From NCBI GenBank assembly GCA_029864095.1, contig JAOTUB010000005.1:1-64000 (forward strand): a stretch of 64,000 nucleotides of DNA, given 5' to 3'. The notes beneath the pieces are model-generated. The model made no database searches, had not been told where the DNA came from, and was given only the letters and a program-made list of their open reading frames with translations. Position 1 is the first letter of the stretch. Every line of letters begins with the position of its first letter. The DNA comes from Gammaproteobacteria bacterium (GTDB lineage: Bacteria > Pseudomonadota > Gammaproteobacteria > Steroidobacterales > Woeseiaceae). The position numbers and the translations under genes are program-made. Shown here piece after piece: positions 17,945-31,468 of the stretch.

Positions 17945-17994
17945 TGGCGCGCCCGGAGAGATTCGAACTCCCGACCGCCTGGTTCGTAGCCAAG
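17945..17994 (-). tRNA. 3' fragment of a tRNA-Arg(ACG)-type gene (anticodon arm through CCA); no matching 5' acceptor arm
   Basis: Minus strand reads cttggctacgaaccaggcggtcgggagttcgaatctctccgggcgcgcca, i.e. anticodon loop, T-arm (ttcgaat), acceptor 3' strand and CCA. The complementary 5' gcgcccg is not found upstream. Confidence 0.65.
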
Positions 17995-18185
17995 AGGACC
18001 GCAGATTAGACGAACTACCAATCTGCTCTCAACATCACATCCGCGCGAGTTCAAAACATTAGGAGCCCAGGTCCTTTGCCGTCTGAGCCTATCTGGCTGA
18101 TCAAATATTAGCCAGTCGTCAGCTTAGCAACCAATATTGGTTCATGCGTCTTCTAGTTCTCGCCGGTAACGCGCTGACTTCGTGC

Positions 18186-18222
18186 AGTTCAAAACTTTAT
18201 TAGGTAGTTCAAAACTTTATTA
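18186..18222 (+). repeat. Short tandem direct repeat (agttcaaaactttatta x2, 20-bp period)
   Basis: agttcaaaactttatta at 18186-18202 and 18206-18222; a partial third copy (agttcaaaacatt) at 18048-18060. Confidence 0.9.
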
Positions 18223-18254
18223 CGAAGGACCAGCAGGTCGCGGACATGCTCAGG

Positions 18255-20087
18255 CTACTCGACGGTCACCGACTTAGCGAGATTTCTCGGCTGATCGATG
18301 TCGGTGCCTCTGAGTACCGCAACGTGGTAGGCGAGTAGCTGCAGTGGAACCGTGTAGACGATGGGTGCGATGAGCCGGTCCGCATGCGGCATCAGAATGA
18401 CCTTCATCCCGTCTTCATTCTTAATGCCGGTTTCGGCGTCGGCAAAAACGTACAGTTGCCCGCCTCGCGCGCGCACGACCTGCATATTGGACTTCAGTTT
18501 GTCGAGCAGCTCGTTGTTCGGTGCGACGACGACAACCGGCATTTCATCGTCGATCAACGCCAGCGGTCCGTGCTTAAGTTCACCTGCGGCATACGCTTCG
18601 GCGTGAATGTAAGAAATTTCCTTCAGCTTCAACGCGCCTTCCATTGCGATCGGCCACATTGGGCCCCGCCCGAGAAACAGAGTGTGATTCTTGTCGGCAA
18701 AGTCTGCGGCGACACCCCTGAGCTGATCGCTCATTTTCAGCGCCAGGTCGGACGCCGCGGCCGCATGCGTCAGGTTCGCGACGAACTCCTGCTCCCGCTT
18801 TGCTGTAAGGCCGCGATGCCGTGCCATCATCAATGTCACCAGCAGGATCGACAGCAACTGTGTTGTGAACGCCTTGGTGCTCGCAACGCCGATCTCCGGC
18901 CCGGCCTGGGTCAACATGACGAGATCCGACTCGCGCTCCATCGAGCTGTGCGGGCTGTTGCAGATCGTCATCGTGCCAATATAGCCGGATTCCTTCGCAA
19001 GCCGCAGCGCCTCCAGCGTATCGGCCGTTTCACCGGACTGTGACAGTGTCACGAACAGCGTTTTCGGCGGCACGACGCAATGGCGGTAGCGGTATTCGCT
19101 GGCGATTTCGACCTGGCACGGAACACCCGCTATCGACTCGATCCAGTACTTCCCGACACAGCCGGCGTGATAGCTGGTTCCGCAGGCGACAATGTGGATA
19201 TTCTCAACATGCCGCAGCAATTCCGCAGCCTTGGGCCCCAGCGACTCGGGGATGACGCGCTGGTTTGAGACGCGCCCGTACAACGTGTCCGCCAGCGCGC
19301 TCGGCTGGTCGAAGATCTCCTTCAACATGAAATGCTCGTACGGTGCCTTTTCCGCCGACTCGCTGTCCCAGTCGGTTTCATGTACCTCGCGAACAATCTT
19401 CTTACCGTCGGTGTCCACGATTCGCACGCCATCGCGGCGAATTTCGGCGAGGTCGCCCTGTTCCAGGTAGATGAATTTTTTAGTCACCGGCAATAATGCG
19501 GGCACACCACTGGCAACAAAATTCTCGCCGTCACCCAGCCCTATAACGAGCGGGCTTGCGACGCGGCTGACAACAATCCGATCCGGGTCTTCCGCATCAA
19601 CGACCAGCAGTGCGTACGCTCCTTCAAATCTTTTGACGGCTTTGCCAACGGCTTCCACCAGGTCGAGTCCCTGCTGCAGGTAATGGTGAATAAGGTGTGC
19701 TGCAACTTCGGTATCCGTTTCCGACGCGAATTCGTACCCCATCTCGAGCAACTCTTCCTTGATCGGCTGGAAATTCTCGATGATGCCGTTGTGAATAACG
19801 GCGACACGTCCGCCGGAAAGATGCGGGTGCGCGTTCGCTTCGGTCACTCCACCGTGCGTTGCCCAACGCGTATGCGCGACGCCAAGGCACCCGGTCAACG
19901 GGGATTTCGCGAGCTTGTCATCCAGCTCCGAGACTTTTCCCACGGTCCGGCAAAGTCCGATGACTTTGTCGTCGCCGACAACCGCGACGCCCGCGGAATC
20001 GTAACCTCGATACTCGAGACGACGCAATCCGTCGACCAGTGTCGGAACAACATTCTTTTCGGCGATCGCGCCGACAATTCCGCACAT
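18255..20087 (-). CDS. glmS: Glutamine--fructose-6-phosphate aminotransferase (isomerizing)
   Basis: 610 aa; MCGIVGAIAEKNVVPTLVDGLRRLEYRGYDSAGVAV..., C-terminal LRGTDIDQPRNLAKSVTVE. Confidence 0.99.
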   Translation of the reverse strand: MCGIVGAIAEKNVVPTLVDGLRRLEYRGYDSAGVAVVGDDKVIGLCRTVGKVSELDDKLAKSPLTGCLGVAHTRWATHGGVTEANAHPHLSGGRVAVIHNGIIENFQPIKEELLEMGYEFASETDTEVAAHLIHHYLQQGLDLVEAVGKAVKRFEGAYALLVVDAEDPDRIVVSRVASPLVIGLGDGENFVASGVPALLPVTKKFIYLEQGDLAEIRRDGVRIVDTDGKKIVREVHETDWDSESAEKAPYEHFMLKEIFDQPSALADTLYGRVSNQRVIPESLGPKAAELLRHVENIHIVACGTSYHAGCVGKYWIESIAGVPCQVEIASEYRYRHCVVPPKTLFVTLSQSGETADTLEALRLAKESGYIGTMTICNSPHSSMERESDLVMLTQAGPEIGVASTKAFTTQLLSILLVTLMMARHRGLTAKREQEFVANLTHAAAASDLALKMSDQLRGVAADFADKNHTLFLGRGPMWPIAMEGALKLKEISYIHAEAYAAGELKHGPLALIDDEMPVVVVAPNNELLDKLKSNMQVVRARGGQLYVFADAETGIKNEDGMKVILMPHADRLIAPIVYTVPLQLLAYHVAVLRGTDIDQPRNLAKSVTVE

Positions 20088-21455
20088 TCAGCTTGCTCCG
20101 CTTTTCGTGGGTTTCTTCCAACCGCGAATGGTCGTTTGCTTCGATCGTTCTAGTGTCAACTCACCCTCCGGGGCATGTCTTGTGATTGTCGAACCGGCAC
20201 CGATGGTCGCGTCTCTGCCGATCTCAACCGGTGCGACAAGGTTTACACCGGAGCCAATGAAGGCGTTGTCGCCTATCGTCGTTTTGTGCTTGTTGGCACC
20301 GTCGTAATTACACGTGATCGTGCCCGCCCCAACGTTGACGCCTGTCCCAATTTCGGTATCACCTATGTAGGTCAGATGATTGATCTTGCTGCCATCCGCT
20401 ACAGTGCTCTTCTTGATCTCGACAAAGTTACCGACTTTGACGTTGTTGGCCAGCTCCGCACCCGGGCGCATGCGAGCAAATGGGCCGATCTCGCAATTCT
20501 CTCCGGTGGTTGCGCCCTCGATGTGGCAATTGGAATGCACGACCGTACCGGCACCGAGCTTGCTGTCGCGAATCAGGTTGTTCGATTCGATCCGCGTGCC
20601 ATCTCCCAATGCCACATCACCCTCGAAAACAGCGTTCACGTCGATGAACACGTCCTTACCGCACACGAGATCGCCGCGGATATCTACCCGCGTCGGGTCG
20701 GCGAAGCCAACGCCGTTGGCCATGAGTTCGTCAACCAGCCGCGCCTGCAGTGCACGCTCGGCTTCGGCCAGCTGCTTTTTGTCGTTTATGCCCATTACCT
20801 CTGTCCAGTTGCTTGCCTTGATGCCGTGCACGGTTACTCTGTCGGCGACAGCCATGGCAATTGTGTCAGTTAAATAATACTCGCCCTGGGCGTTGTCGTT
20901 ACTTAGTCTATTCAGCCAGCGTTTCAGTTTGCCTGCTGGGCACGCCATCACACCCGTGTTGATTTCCGAGATTGCCTTTTCAGCCTCGCTTGCGTCTTTT
21001 TGCTCCACGATGCCAATGACTTTGTCACCATCGCGAACGATCCGTCCGTAGCCGCTCGGGTCGTCCATATCCACCGTGAGCACGGCGAATTCATTCTTCG
21101 GCGTTGCGTCAAGAAGCTTGCGTAGCGTGGAGACTGTCAGCAACGGCACGTCGCCAAACAGCACCAGCACCTGGTTATCATCGGGCGTCTCCGGCATCGC
21201 CTGCTGTACCGCGTGTCCGGTACCAAGCTGCTCGGCCTGCAGGGTCCAGCGCACGCCTGCGCCCGAAAACCTGGCGGGCACTTCGTCTCCGCCATGGCCG
21301 TACACGACACAGACATCGTCAGCGCCGAGTTCCCTGGCGCTATCCAGTACGTAACCGAGCAACGGCCGGCCGGCCAGCGGCTGTAATACTTTCGGCAGGT
21401 CCGAGCGCATGCGCGTTCCCTGGCCGGCGGCGAGAATGATAATGCTTAGGCCCAA
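20088..21455 (-). CDS. glmU: Bifunctional UDP-N-acetylglucosamine diphosphorylase/glucosamine-1-phosphate N-acetyltransferase
   Basis: LSIIILAAGQGTRMRSDLPKVLQPLAGRPLL; left-handed beta-helix repeats; GAGTITCNYDGANKHKTTIGD. Probable TTG start at 21455 preceded by gggag; the ORF-track start at 21569 is too far upstream. Confidence 0.97.
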   Translation of the reverse strand: MGLSIIILAAGQGTRMRSDLPKVLQPLAGRPLLGYVLDSARELGADDVCVVYGHGGDEVPARFSGAGVRWTLQAEQLGTGHAVQQAMPETPDDNQVLVLFGDVPLLTVSTLRKLLDATPKNEFAVLTVDMDDPSGYGRIVRDGDKVIGIVEQKDASEAEKAISEINTGVMACPAGKLKRWLNRLSNDNAQGEYYLTDTIAMAVADRVTVHGIKASNWTEVMGINDKKQLAEAERALQARLVDELMANGVGFADPTRVDIRGDLVCGKDVFIDVNAVFEGDVALGDGTRIESNNLIRDSKLGAGTVVHSNCHIEGATTGENCEIGPFARMRPGAELANNVKVGNFVEIKKSTVADGSKINHLTYIGDTEIGTGVNVGAGTITCNYDGANKHKTTIGDNAFIGSGVNLVAPVEIGRDATIGAGSTITRHAPEGELTLERSKQTTIRGWKKPTKSGAS

Positions 21456-21574
21456 ACCGGAAACTCCCTGTTTCGTAGCCTGCGAATGATACCGCAAGAG
21501 CCGCGGCAGAGGCGTGCCGCTTCGGTGGCAAACAATGCTAATCTTGCCGCTCGGCAACAACAAGAACAATCAAT

Positions 21575-23044
21575 ATGTCGACAGAAACGATCATTTTTGC
21601 GGGCGTCGCCGTCTACATGCTTGCCATGCTCGTCGTCGGCTTCTACGCATCGAAAAAGACACACACGATCACCGAATTCGTCGTTGCCGGCCGGGGCCTG
21701 CCGGTCTGGCTGTGTTCGATGACCGTCATCGCGACCTGGTTCGGCGGCAGCACGATGATGGGTGGTGCAGGTGCGGCCTACGATGAAGGGATGCTCGGAG
21801 TCATAGAGGATCCGTGGGGCGGTGCTCTCGCCTTGATCCTTGTCGGCTTCTTTTTTGCACGGATTTTTCGTCGGCTTCGCGTAATGACAGTGGCCGATTT
21901 CATGGAGCAGCGCTACGGCCGCGTTGCCGCGATGGCCATCACGGCCTCTTCGTTGTTCTCCAATATTGCCTGGGTCGGTGCGGTGCTGGTCGCGTTTGGC
22001 CTGATCTTCGAGTCGCTGACGAGCATCCCGCTCGAAGTCGGCATTATCAGTGGCGCAATCGTCATTTTTGTTTACACCGCCGTTGGTGGCATGTGGGCGG
22101 TCGCCCTGACGGACTTCATCCAGATGCTTATCATCATTCTCGGCCTGATCATGCTGCTGGTCGTTATCCTGGTCGACGTTGGTGGCTGGGGAGCTGTGTC
22201 CCCACACCTCGACGAGTACACGTTTCGCCTGTTTCCTGTCGACAATACTCCCGAACAGTGGCTCAACTACCTGCGCGCCTGGACGATCATCGGCGTTGTC
22301 GATGTCTCGGCACAAACGCTGTTCCAAAGAGTTTCCGCCGCAAAGAACGAGCGCGTGGCGCAGAATTCGTTTTACCTCGGCGGCATCGGCTACCTTATTT
22401 TCGGCTTGATTCCCGTGTTTATCGGGATCATTGCGAGCGTGACGATGCCGGGGCTCGCGTCATCAGAATCGGTTATTCCGACCATGGCGATTGAGCATCT
22501 GCATCCGGTTGCTGTTGCTATTTTTGTTGGCGCTTTGCTTGCTGCGATCATGAGTTCCGGAGATAGTGCGCTACTGGCTTGTGCCAGCTTGCTTGCCAAG
22601 AACGTTCTGCCGCTCGTCAAGCACGATCCGTCACCGAAACTTTCCCTGCTCGTAGCACGCCTGGCGATCCCGGCATGCGGCATCATCGCGATATTTGTCG
22701 CCCTGAAAATCAAGGTCGTATTCAACCTGATGGTCGATGCCAACATACTGGGGCTCGCAGCGATTATCGTGCCGTTCGTTCTGGGCGTGTGGTGGAAAAA
22801 GGCCAATCGCACGGGCGCACTTGCGGCAATGGGCGTCGGCCTGAGCGCGTGGATCATGACGCTGTTCGTCGCCCCTGAGTTGCCGGCCGACTTTATCGGC
22901 CTGGCAGCATCGCTGGTCACGATGCTTGTCGTGACGCCACTGACACAGACATTCGACCCGCCGCGAGAGCTGCGTGACAGTGATAACAATCCAGTGGAGA
23001 TGAAGAACCGGCTCGGTGTGCTGCCGCTCTTCGAGCGGACCTAG
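21575..23044 (+). CDS. Sodium:solute symporter family protein (SSS)
   Basis: 489 aa, multiple TM segments; TITEFVVAGRGLPVWLCSMTVIATWFGGSTMMGGAGAAYDEG. Confidence 0.88.
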   Translation: MSTETIIFAGVAVYMLAMLVVGFYASKKTHTITEFVVAGRGLPVWLCSMTVIATWFGGSTMMGGAGAAYDEGMLGVIEDPWGGALALILVGFFFARIFRRLRVMTVADFMEQRYGRVAAMAITASSLFSNIAWVGAVLVAFGLIFESLTSIPLEVGIISGAIVIFVYTAVGGMWAVALTDFIQMLIIILGLIMLLVVILVDVGGWGAVSPHLDEYTFRLFPVDNTPEQWLNYLRAWTIIGVVDVSAQTLFQRVSAAKNERVAQNSFYLGGIGYLIFGLIPVFIGIIASVTMPGLASSESVIPTMAIEHLHPVAVAIFVGALLAAIMSSGDSALLACASLLAKNVLPLVKHDPSPKLSLLVARLAIPACGIIAIFVALKIKVVFNLMVDANILGLAAIIVPFVLGVWWKKANRTGALAAMGVGLSAWIMTLFVAPELPADFIGLAASLVTMLVVTPLTQTFDPPRELRDSDNNPVEMKNRLGVLPLFERT

Positions 23045-23463
23045 CGTCTGCCCTTGCCTTTGAGCTTCCGCGCTGCCTGGTAGCGCGCACGCGCTTCCTC
23101 AAGCTCCCGCGTCGCGCGGGCGATGTCGGTCTGCTCGGACGCACCCTTCAGCGCCTCTTCAGCCGCGTGCCGCGCAGCAAGCGCCGCGGCTTCATCGAGT
23201 TGCGAGCCGCGCAGGGCCGTATCAGCAAGCACGGTCACCATGGTCGGCTGTACTTCCAGCATACCGCCCGTGACGTAGAAGAAGTGCTCTTTGCCTTCGG
23301 GGTCCTGCACGCGCACTTCGCCGGGCTTCAATGCCGTGAGCAGCGGTGCGTGACGTGGCGCGATGCCAATCTCGCCCATCTTTGCAGGTGCGAATACCAT
23401 CAGCGCTTCGCCGGAATGAATCTCACCTTCCGCAGATACGATATCGACGCGAATCGTGGCCAT
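23041..23463 (-). CDS. atpC: F0F1 ATP synthase subunit epsilon
   Basis: 140 aa; IRVDIVSAEGEIHSGEALMVFAPAKMGEIGIAPRHAPLLTALKPGEVRV; synteny. Confidence 0.98.
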   Translation of the reverse strand: MATIRVDIVSAEGEIHSGEALMVFAPAKMGEIGIAPRHAPLLTALKPGEVRVQDPEGKEHFFYVTGGMLEVQPTMVTVLADTALRGSQLDEAAALAARHAAEEALKGASEQTDIARATRELEEARARYQAARKLKGKGRR

Positions 23464-23528
23464 TTATCAAGAACCTCTTGTCGTACCGCTAACGGTCATG
23501 ATTTCTGTTGCTCCAGTCGGTCCTGTGG

Positions 23529-25794
<2,266 letters not shown>

Positions 25795-25797
25795 GGC

Positions 25798-27339
25798 TTA
25801 GTACGCACCCTTCTCGGCAAAATCGTCGCAAACCGCCTTCAGGCTCGCGGCGATTTCGTCGTTGTAATCGCCTGATGCGTTGATCGAGTCGAGCAGGTCG
25901 CCGTGATTGACTTTGGCGAAGTCATGTAGCTCATTCTCGAAATCACCAATCTTGTTGACTGCGACCTTGTCGAGGTAGCCCTCGTTGACCGCAAACAGGG
26001 ACAGCGCCATCTGTGCGACCGAGAGCGGACTGTATTGCTTCTGCTTCATCAGTTCGGTGACGCGTTCACCGCGCTCGAGCTGCGCTCGCGTGGTGGCGTC
26101 AAGGTCCGACGCAAACTGCGCGAACGCGGCAAGCTCACGATACTGTGCCAGCGCGAGCCGAACGCCGCCGCCTAGCTTCTTAATGATTTGCGTCTGAGCT
26201 GCGCCGCCGACGCGCGATACCGACAAACCGGCGTTGATCGCGGGACGGATACCAGCATTGAAAAGATCCGTCTCCAGGAATATCTGGCCGTCGGTAATGG
26301 AGATAACGTTGGTCGGTACGAACGCGGATACGTCACCGGCCTGCGTTTCGATAATAGGCAGTGCGGTTAGCGATCCGGTTTTGCCTTTGATCTTGCCGCC
26401 CGATACTTCCTCGACGTGCGCCGCGTTGACACGCGATGCGCGCTCGAGCAGGCGTGAATGGAGATAGAAGACATCACCCGGATACGCTTCGCGACCTGGC
26501 GGACGACGCAGCAGCAGTGACACCTGGCGATACGCCCAGGCCTGTTTGGTGAGATCGTCGAAGATGATCAGCGCATCCTGGCCGCGGTCGAGGAAGTACT
26601 CCCCCATTGACGTGCCCGAATACGGTGCTATGTATTGCATCGCGGGGCTATCCGCAGCTGCGGCGGCTACGACGATCGTATGATCCATCGCGCCTTCTTC
26701 TTCGAGCTTTCGGACAACGCCCGCGATTGACGAAGCTTTCTGGCCAATTGCGACGTAGATACATTTGATGCCGGTACCGCGCTGGTTAATGATCGTGTCG
26801 ACGGCAACGGCGGTCTTGCCCGTCTGCCGGTCGCCGATAATCAACTCGCGCTGACCGCGGCCGATCGGCACCATAGAGTCAATGGACTTCAGCCCTGTCT
26901 GCACCGGCTCGCTGACCGACTGGCGTTGAATAACGCCGGGCGCAACTTTTTCGATCGGTGCTGTCAGGTCTGTGTCGATCGGACCCTTGCCGTCGATTGG
27001 CATTCCGAGGGCATCAACCACGCGCCCGAGCATCGCCTCGCCGATCGGCACCTCGAGAATGCGGCTCGTCGTCTTGACCGTGTCACCTTCCGAAATGTGC
27101 TTGTAGTCGCCAAGGACAACCGCACCCACCGAGTCCTGCTCGAGGTTCAGGGCCATGCCGAATGTGTGTTGCGGGAATTCGAGCATTTCACCGTAGCGAG
27201 CATCGCCCAGGCCGTGAATACGGACGATACCGTCCGTCACGCCGATGACCGTGCCAACATCACGCGCCTCTGCGGATGCCTCGAAGTTCTCGATGCGTTC
27301 TTTAATCAGCCGACTGATTTCAGAAGCTTTGAGTGCCAT
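25798..27339 (-). CDS. atpA: F0F1 ATP synthase subunit alpha
   Basis: 513 aa; [18 protein letters not shown]. Confidence 0.99.
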   Translation of the reverse strand: MALKASEISRLIKERIENFEASAEARDVGTVIGVTDGIVRIHGLGDARYGEMLEFPQHTFGMALNLEQDSVGAVVLGDYKHISEGDTVKTTSRILEVPIGEAMLGRVVDALGMPIDGKGPIDTDLTAPIEKVAPGVIQRQSVSEPVQTGLKSIDSMVPIGRGQRELIIGDRQTGKTAVAVDTIINQRGTGIKCIYVAIGQKASSIAGVVRKLEEEGAMDHTIVVAAAAADSPAMQYIAPYSGTSMGEYFLDRGQDALIIFDDLTKQAWAYRQVSLLLRRPPGREAYPGDVFYLHSRLLERASRVNAAHVEEVSGGKIKGKTGSLTALPIIETQAGDVSAFVPTNVISITDGQIFLETDLFNAGIRPAINAGLSVSRVGGAAQTQIIKKLGGGVRLALAQYRELAAFAQFASDLDATTRAQLERGERVTELMKQKQYSPLSVAQMALSLFAVNEGYLDKVAVNKIGDFENELHDFAKVNHGDLLDSINASGDYNDEIAASLKAVCDDFAEKGAY

Positions 27340-27352
27340 GTTGTTTTCCTCT

Positions 27353-27910
27353 TTACTTGGCCAGTTCGGTTGCGAGGCCTTCCAGCCTTGCCCGAAGCGA
27401 ACCGTCGATTACGACATCGCCGGCCCGGATTACTGCGCCGCCGATGAGATTTTCGTCAATTTCCGTCACGATATTCACGTCGCGACCGAGCCGCTCCCGC
27501 AGCGCGCCCGAGATCGTGTCCTGCTGCTTCTTGCTGATCGGCGCCGCCGAGGTCACCGTGACTTCAACGATATTCTCGACCTCGGCTTTCAACGCCTCGA
27601 AATGCCCCGAAATCTCGGGGAGAACCGCGATTCGCCGGTACTCCAGCAGCAGCTTCAGGAAGTTTGTGCCTTGCGTGTCTTTGCCGCCGAGCATCTCGGC
27701 ACCGGCTTTGGCGAAAAGCCCGGACAAAAACTCGAGCCGCTGCGAGTCATTGAACTCGGGGTCGCCCAGGTACTCAATGACCTGCCCGTCCTGCAGCAGC
27801 GCCCCGGCGATACCGAGAACCTGCGACCACGCGTCAAGCTTGCCGGACTCGTCGGCGAGTTCAAAGACGGCCTGCGCGTAGGGCCGGGCGATTGTGGTGT
27901 TGTCAGCCAT
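27353..27910 (-). CDS. atpH: F0F1 ATP synthase subunit delta
   Basis: 185 aa; [27 protein letters not shown]; synteny. Confidence 0.97.
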   Translation of the reverse strand: MADNTTIARPYAQAVFELADESGKLDAWSQVLGIAGALLQDGQVIEYLGDPEFNDSQRLEFLSGLFAKAGAEMLGGKDTQGTNFLKLLLEYRRIAVLPEISGHFEALKAEVENIVEVTVTSAAPISKKQQDTISGALRERLGRDVNIVTEIDENLIGGAVIRAGDVVIDGSLRARLEGLATELAK

Positions 27911-27916
27911 TGCTAT

Positions 27917-28387
27917 TTACAGCTGCTGCGCGAGCTTGCCGAGAATGTCCTCGTGCTGCTTGTCGTCGATCTCGCGCTGCAGAATCTTCTCGGCGCTCGC
28001 AATCGCGATCGCCGAAACCTGCCTGCGCAATTCCTCGCGAGCACGATTGGTTTCCTGCTCGATCTCGGCCATTGCTGCACCCAGCTGCCGGTTGCGTTCT
28101 TTGACGCCGTCCGCCTTTCCCTCGGCAACGATTACATTTGCACGCGCGTGCGCTTCATCCAGAATGCCGGTTGCCTGCTTGCGTGCGTCGCTGACGATTT
28201 CCTCAGCCTGAGCGTTGGCCTCTTCGAGTGCTTGTTCGCCTCGCTCGGCAGCGGCAAGGCCGTGGGCGATCGTCTCCTGACGTTCCTCGATGGCGGCCAG
28301 CAGCGGCGGCCAGATGAACTTCATGCAAAACCAGACAAACACGATCATCGCGATCGTCTGGCCGATGAGAGTCAGATTAATATCCAC
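27917..28387 (-). CDS. atpF: F0F1 ATP synthase subunit B
   Basis: 156 aa; [37 protein letters not shown]. Confidence 0.98.
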   Translation of the reverse strand: MDINLTLIGQTIAMIVFVWFCMKFIWPPLLAAIEERQETIAHGLAAAERGEQALEEANAQAEEIVSDARKQATGILDEAHARANVIVAEGKADGVKERNRQLGAAMAEIEQETNRAREELRRQVSAIAIASAEKILQREIDDKQHEDILGKLAQQL

Positions 28388-28448
28388 CTGTAGATACTCC
28401 TTACGTGTATCTCTCGAAACCTGTCGCTATAACGGCGACGGTTCTGTC

Positions 28449-28736
<288 letters not shown>

Positions 28737-28780
28737 CTAGATAGGATCAAGTCCAGCTTGTTGAATTAAATCGAATAAAA

Positions 28781-30005
<1,225 letters not shown>

Positions 30006-30221
30006 TTTCTGCTTTTCTCCGGCACTAAAAACGCCACGTCCAGCGGGCTAACCGGCGGCTTGTGGCGCATGTCGTTGCGGGGTATCCAGGCGGGCCTGTA
30101 TCAAGCGTGCGCATTATAGTGTCAGCCCTCCGGCATGGCAACAGGGTTCGCGGCGGTATTCGGGGCCGTTTTGCTCTGTTTTCCCGGCGTTTATGGTGTC
30201 TTTCGACGGAGCCCGCTCAAC

Positions 30222-31232
30222 TCAGGTCTCGCGGACGATTAGCTCTGTCCTGATCACGCCCGAACTCGGCCGTTCTCCATCGAGAATTCTCATCAACTTG
30301 GCGACAAGGACCCGGCCGGCCTGGTGGATATCCTGCCGGATCGTGGTCAGGCGCGGCGTGAAATAGGCAGCCGAAGGAATGTCGTTGTAGCCGACGACGG
30401 ACACGTCTCCGGGCACCTGCAGTCCGGCTTCACGAAACGCGCTGATAAAGGCCATTGCCGCCGTATCGCTGAAAGCGAATACACCGTCCGGTCGAAGCTC
30501 CGTGACATCGAGATAGTGATTCGCTGCGTCATGAGCCGCTTCGTAGGAAAAGTTGTGCAGCTCGATGCAGTCGGTTTTCACATCCCGGTTACGCGCGGCG
30601 ACCGCGCTGCTGAAGCCCGAGAAGCGCAGCCCGATTTCCCGAAAGGACGTATCGCCGACGAACACAATGTGCCGGCATCCTCGGTCCATCAGGTAGTCGC
30701 CTGCCAGTCGACCGCCCAGATGATTGTCACTGCCGACGACGCAATATGGCGCGCTCTCAGCGCCCGCACCCCATACGACGAGCGGCGCGCCGGTGGCAGC
30801 GAATTCGTTAAGCATTTCTTCGCGATGTCCTTGTCCCAGAATGATGAATCCGTCCGAACCTCTCGACCAAAGTATGTTTTGGAATGCGTCTGTGTCGTTG
30901 TGGTTCGGCGCACACAGCAGCAGATCCTGGTTCCGGTCGCCAAGCGCCTCGGATACCCCGGCCAGCAAGTCGAACATGAATGGATCAGAGATGTGTCCCT
31001 GCTGGTGGGATCGGAAGTCCAGCGACACGGCGATCGTATTCGTTCTCTTGCGACGTAACTTCTGCGCATTGCGATTGACCGCATATCCGTGCTTGCGCGC
31101 AACCGACAAGACTCGATTCCTGGTCGCCTCCTTGACCAGCGGGCTACCACTCAATGCGCGCGACACTGTGGGTTTCGAAACTTCGGCGAGCCTCGCAATA
31201 TCGTCCATGGTTATCGCGCGTTTATCGCTCAT
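30222..31232 (-). CDS. LacI family transcriptional regulator
   Basis: 336 aa; MDDIARLAEVSKPTVSRALSGSPLVKEATRNRVLSVARKHGY HTH. Confidence 0.96.
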   Translation of the reverse strand: MSDKRAITMDDIARLAEVSKPTVSRALSGSPLVKEATRNRVLSVARKHGYAVNRNAQKLRRKRTNTIAVSLDFRSHQQGHISDPFMFDLLAGVSEALGDRNQDLLLCAPNHNDTDAFQNILWSRGSDGFIILGQGHREEMLNEFAATGAPLVVWGAGAESAPYCVVGSDNHLGGRLAGDYLMDRGCRHIVFVGDTSFREIGLRFSGFSSAVAARNRDVKTDCIELHNFSYEAAHDAANHYLDVTELRPDGVFAFSDTAAMAFISAFREAGLQVPGDVSVVGYNDIPSAAYFTPRLTTIRQDIHQAGRVLVAKLMRILDGERPSSGVIRTELIVRET

Positions 31233-31290
31233 ATCACAGGACTTCCAGTATCATGTAAGTGATTAAATTATAGAGGAATAGTACGTGTTT

Positions 31291-31327
31291 CTGAAACGCA
31301 TTACAAAATGTTTGAAATGCGTTTCAG
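31291..31327. promoter_or_regulatory. Candidate LacI-family operator, 12-bp inverted repeat with 13-bp spacer
   Basis: ctgaaacgcatt - acaaaatgtttga - aatgcgtttcag, in the divergent intergenic region between the LacI regulator and the TonB receptor. Confidence 0.8.
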
Positions 31328-31468
31328 ATAGGTGTAGCTTTTTTGCTCAAGCAGGGAGGTTTCGGGGGAGATGTCGAACTGCTCAATCATCTCTGTCACA
31401 ACCCGGCCACGACGCACCTTGTCGTGCTTCCCGTCCATTCATTGACTCCAGCTGACAGGGGTGTGCAC

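Noticed and set aside
21446-22327. 293-aa minus ORF opposite the SSS symporter, and other long shadow ORFs (e.g. 11119-12486, 38456-40669, 41301-42983)
   Set aside because: Antisense to strongly supported genes; long only because of high-GC codon bias on the coding strand.
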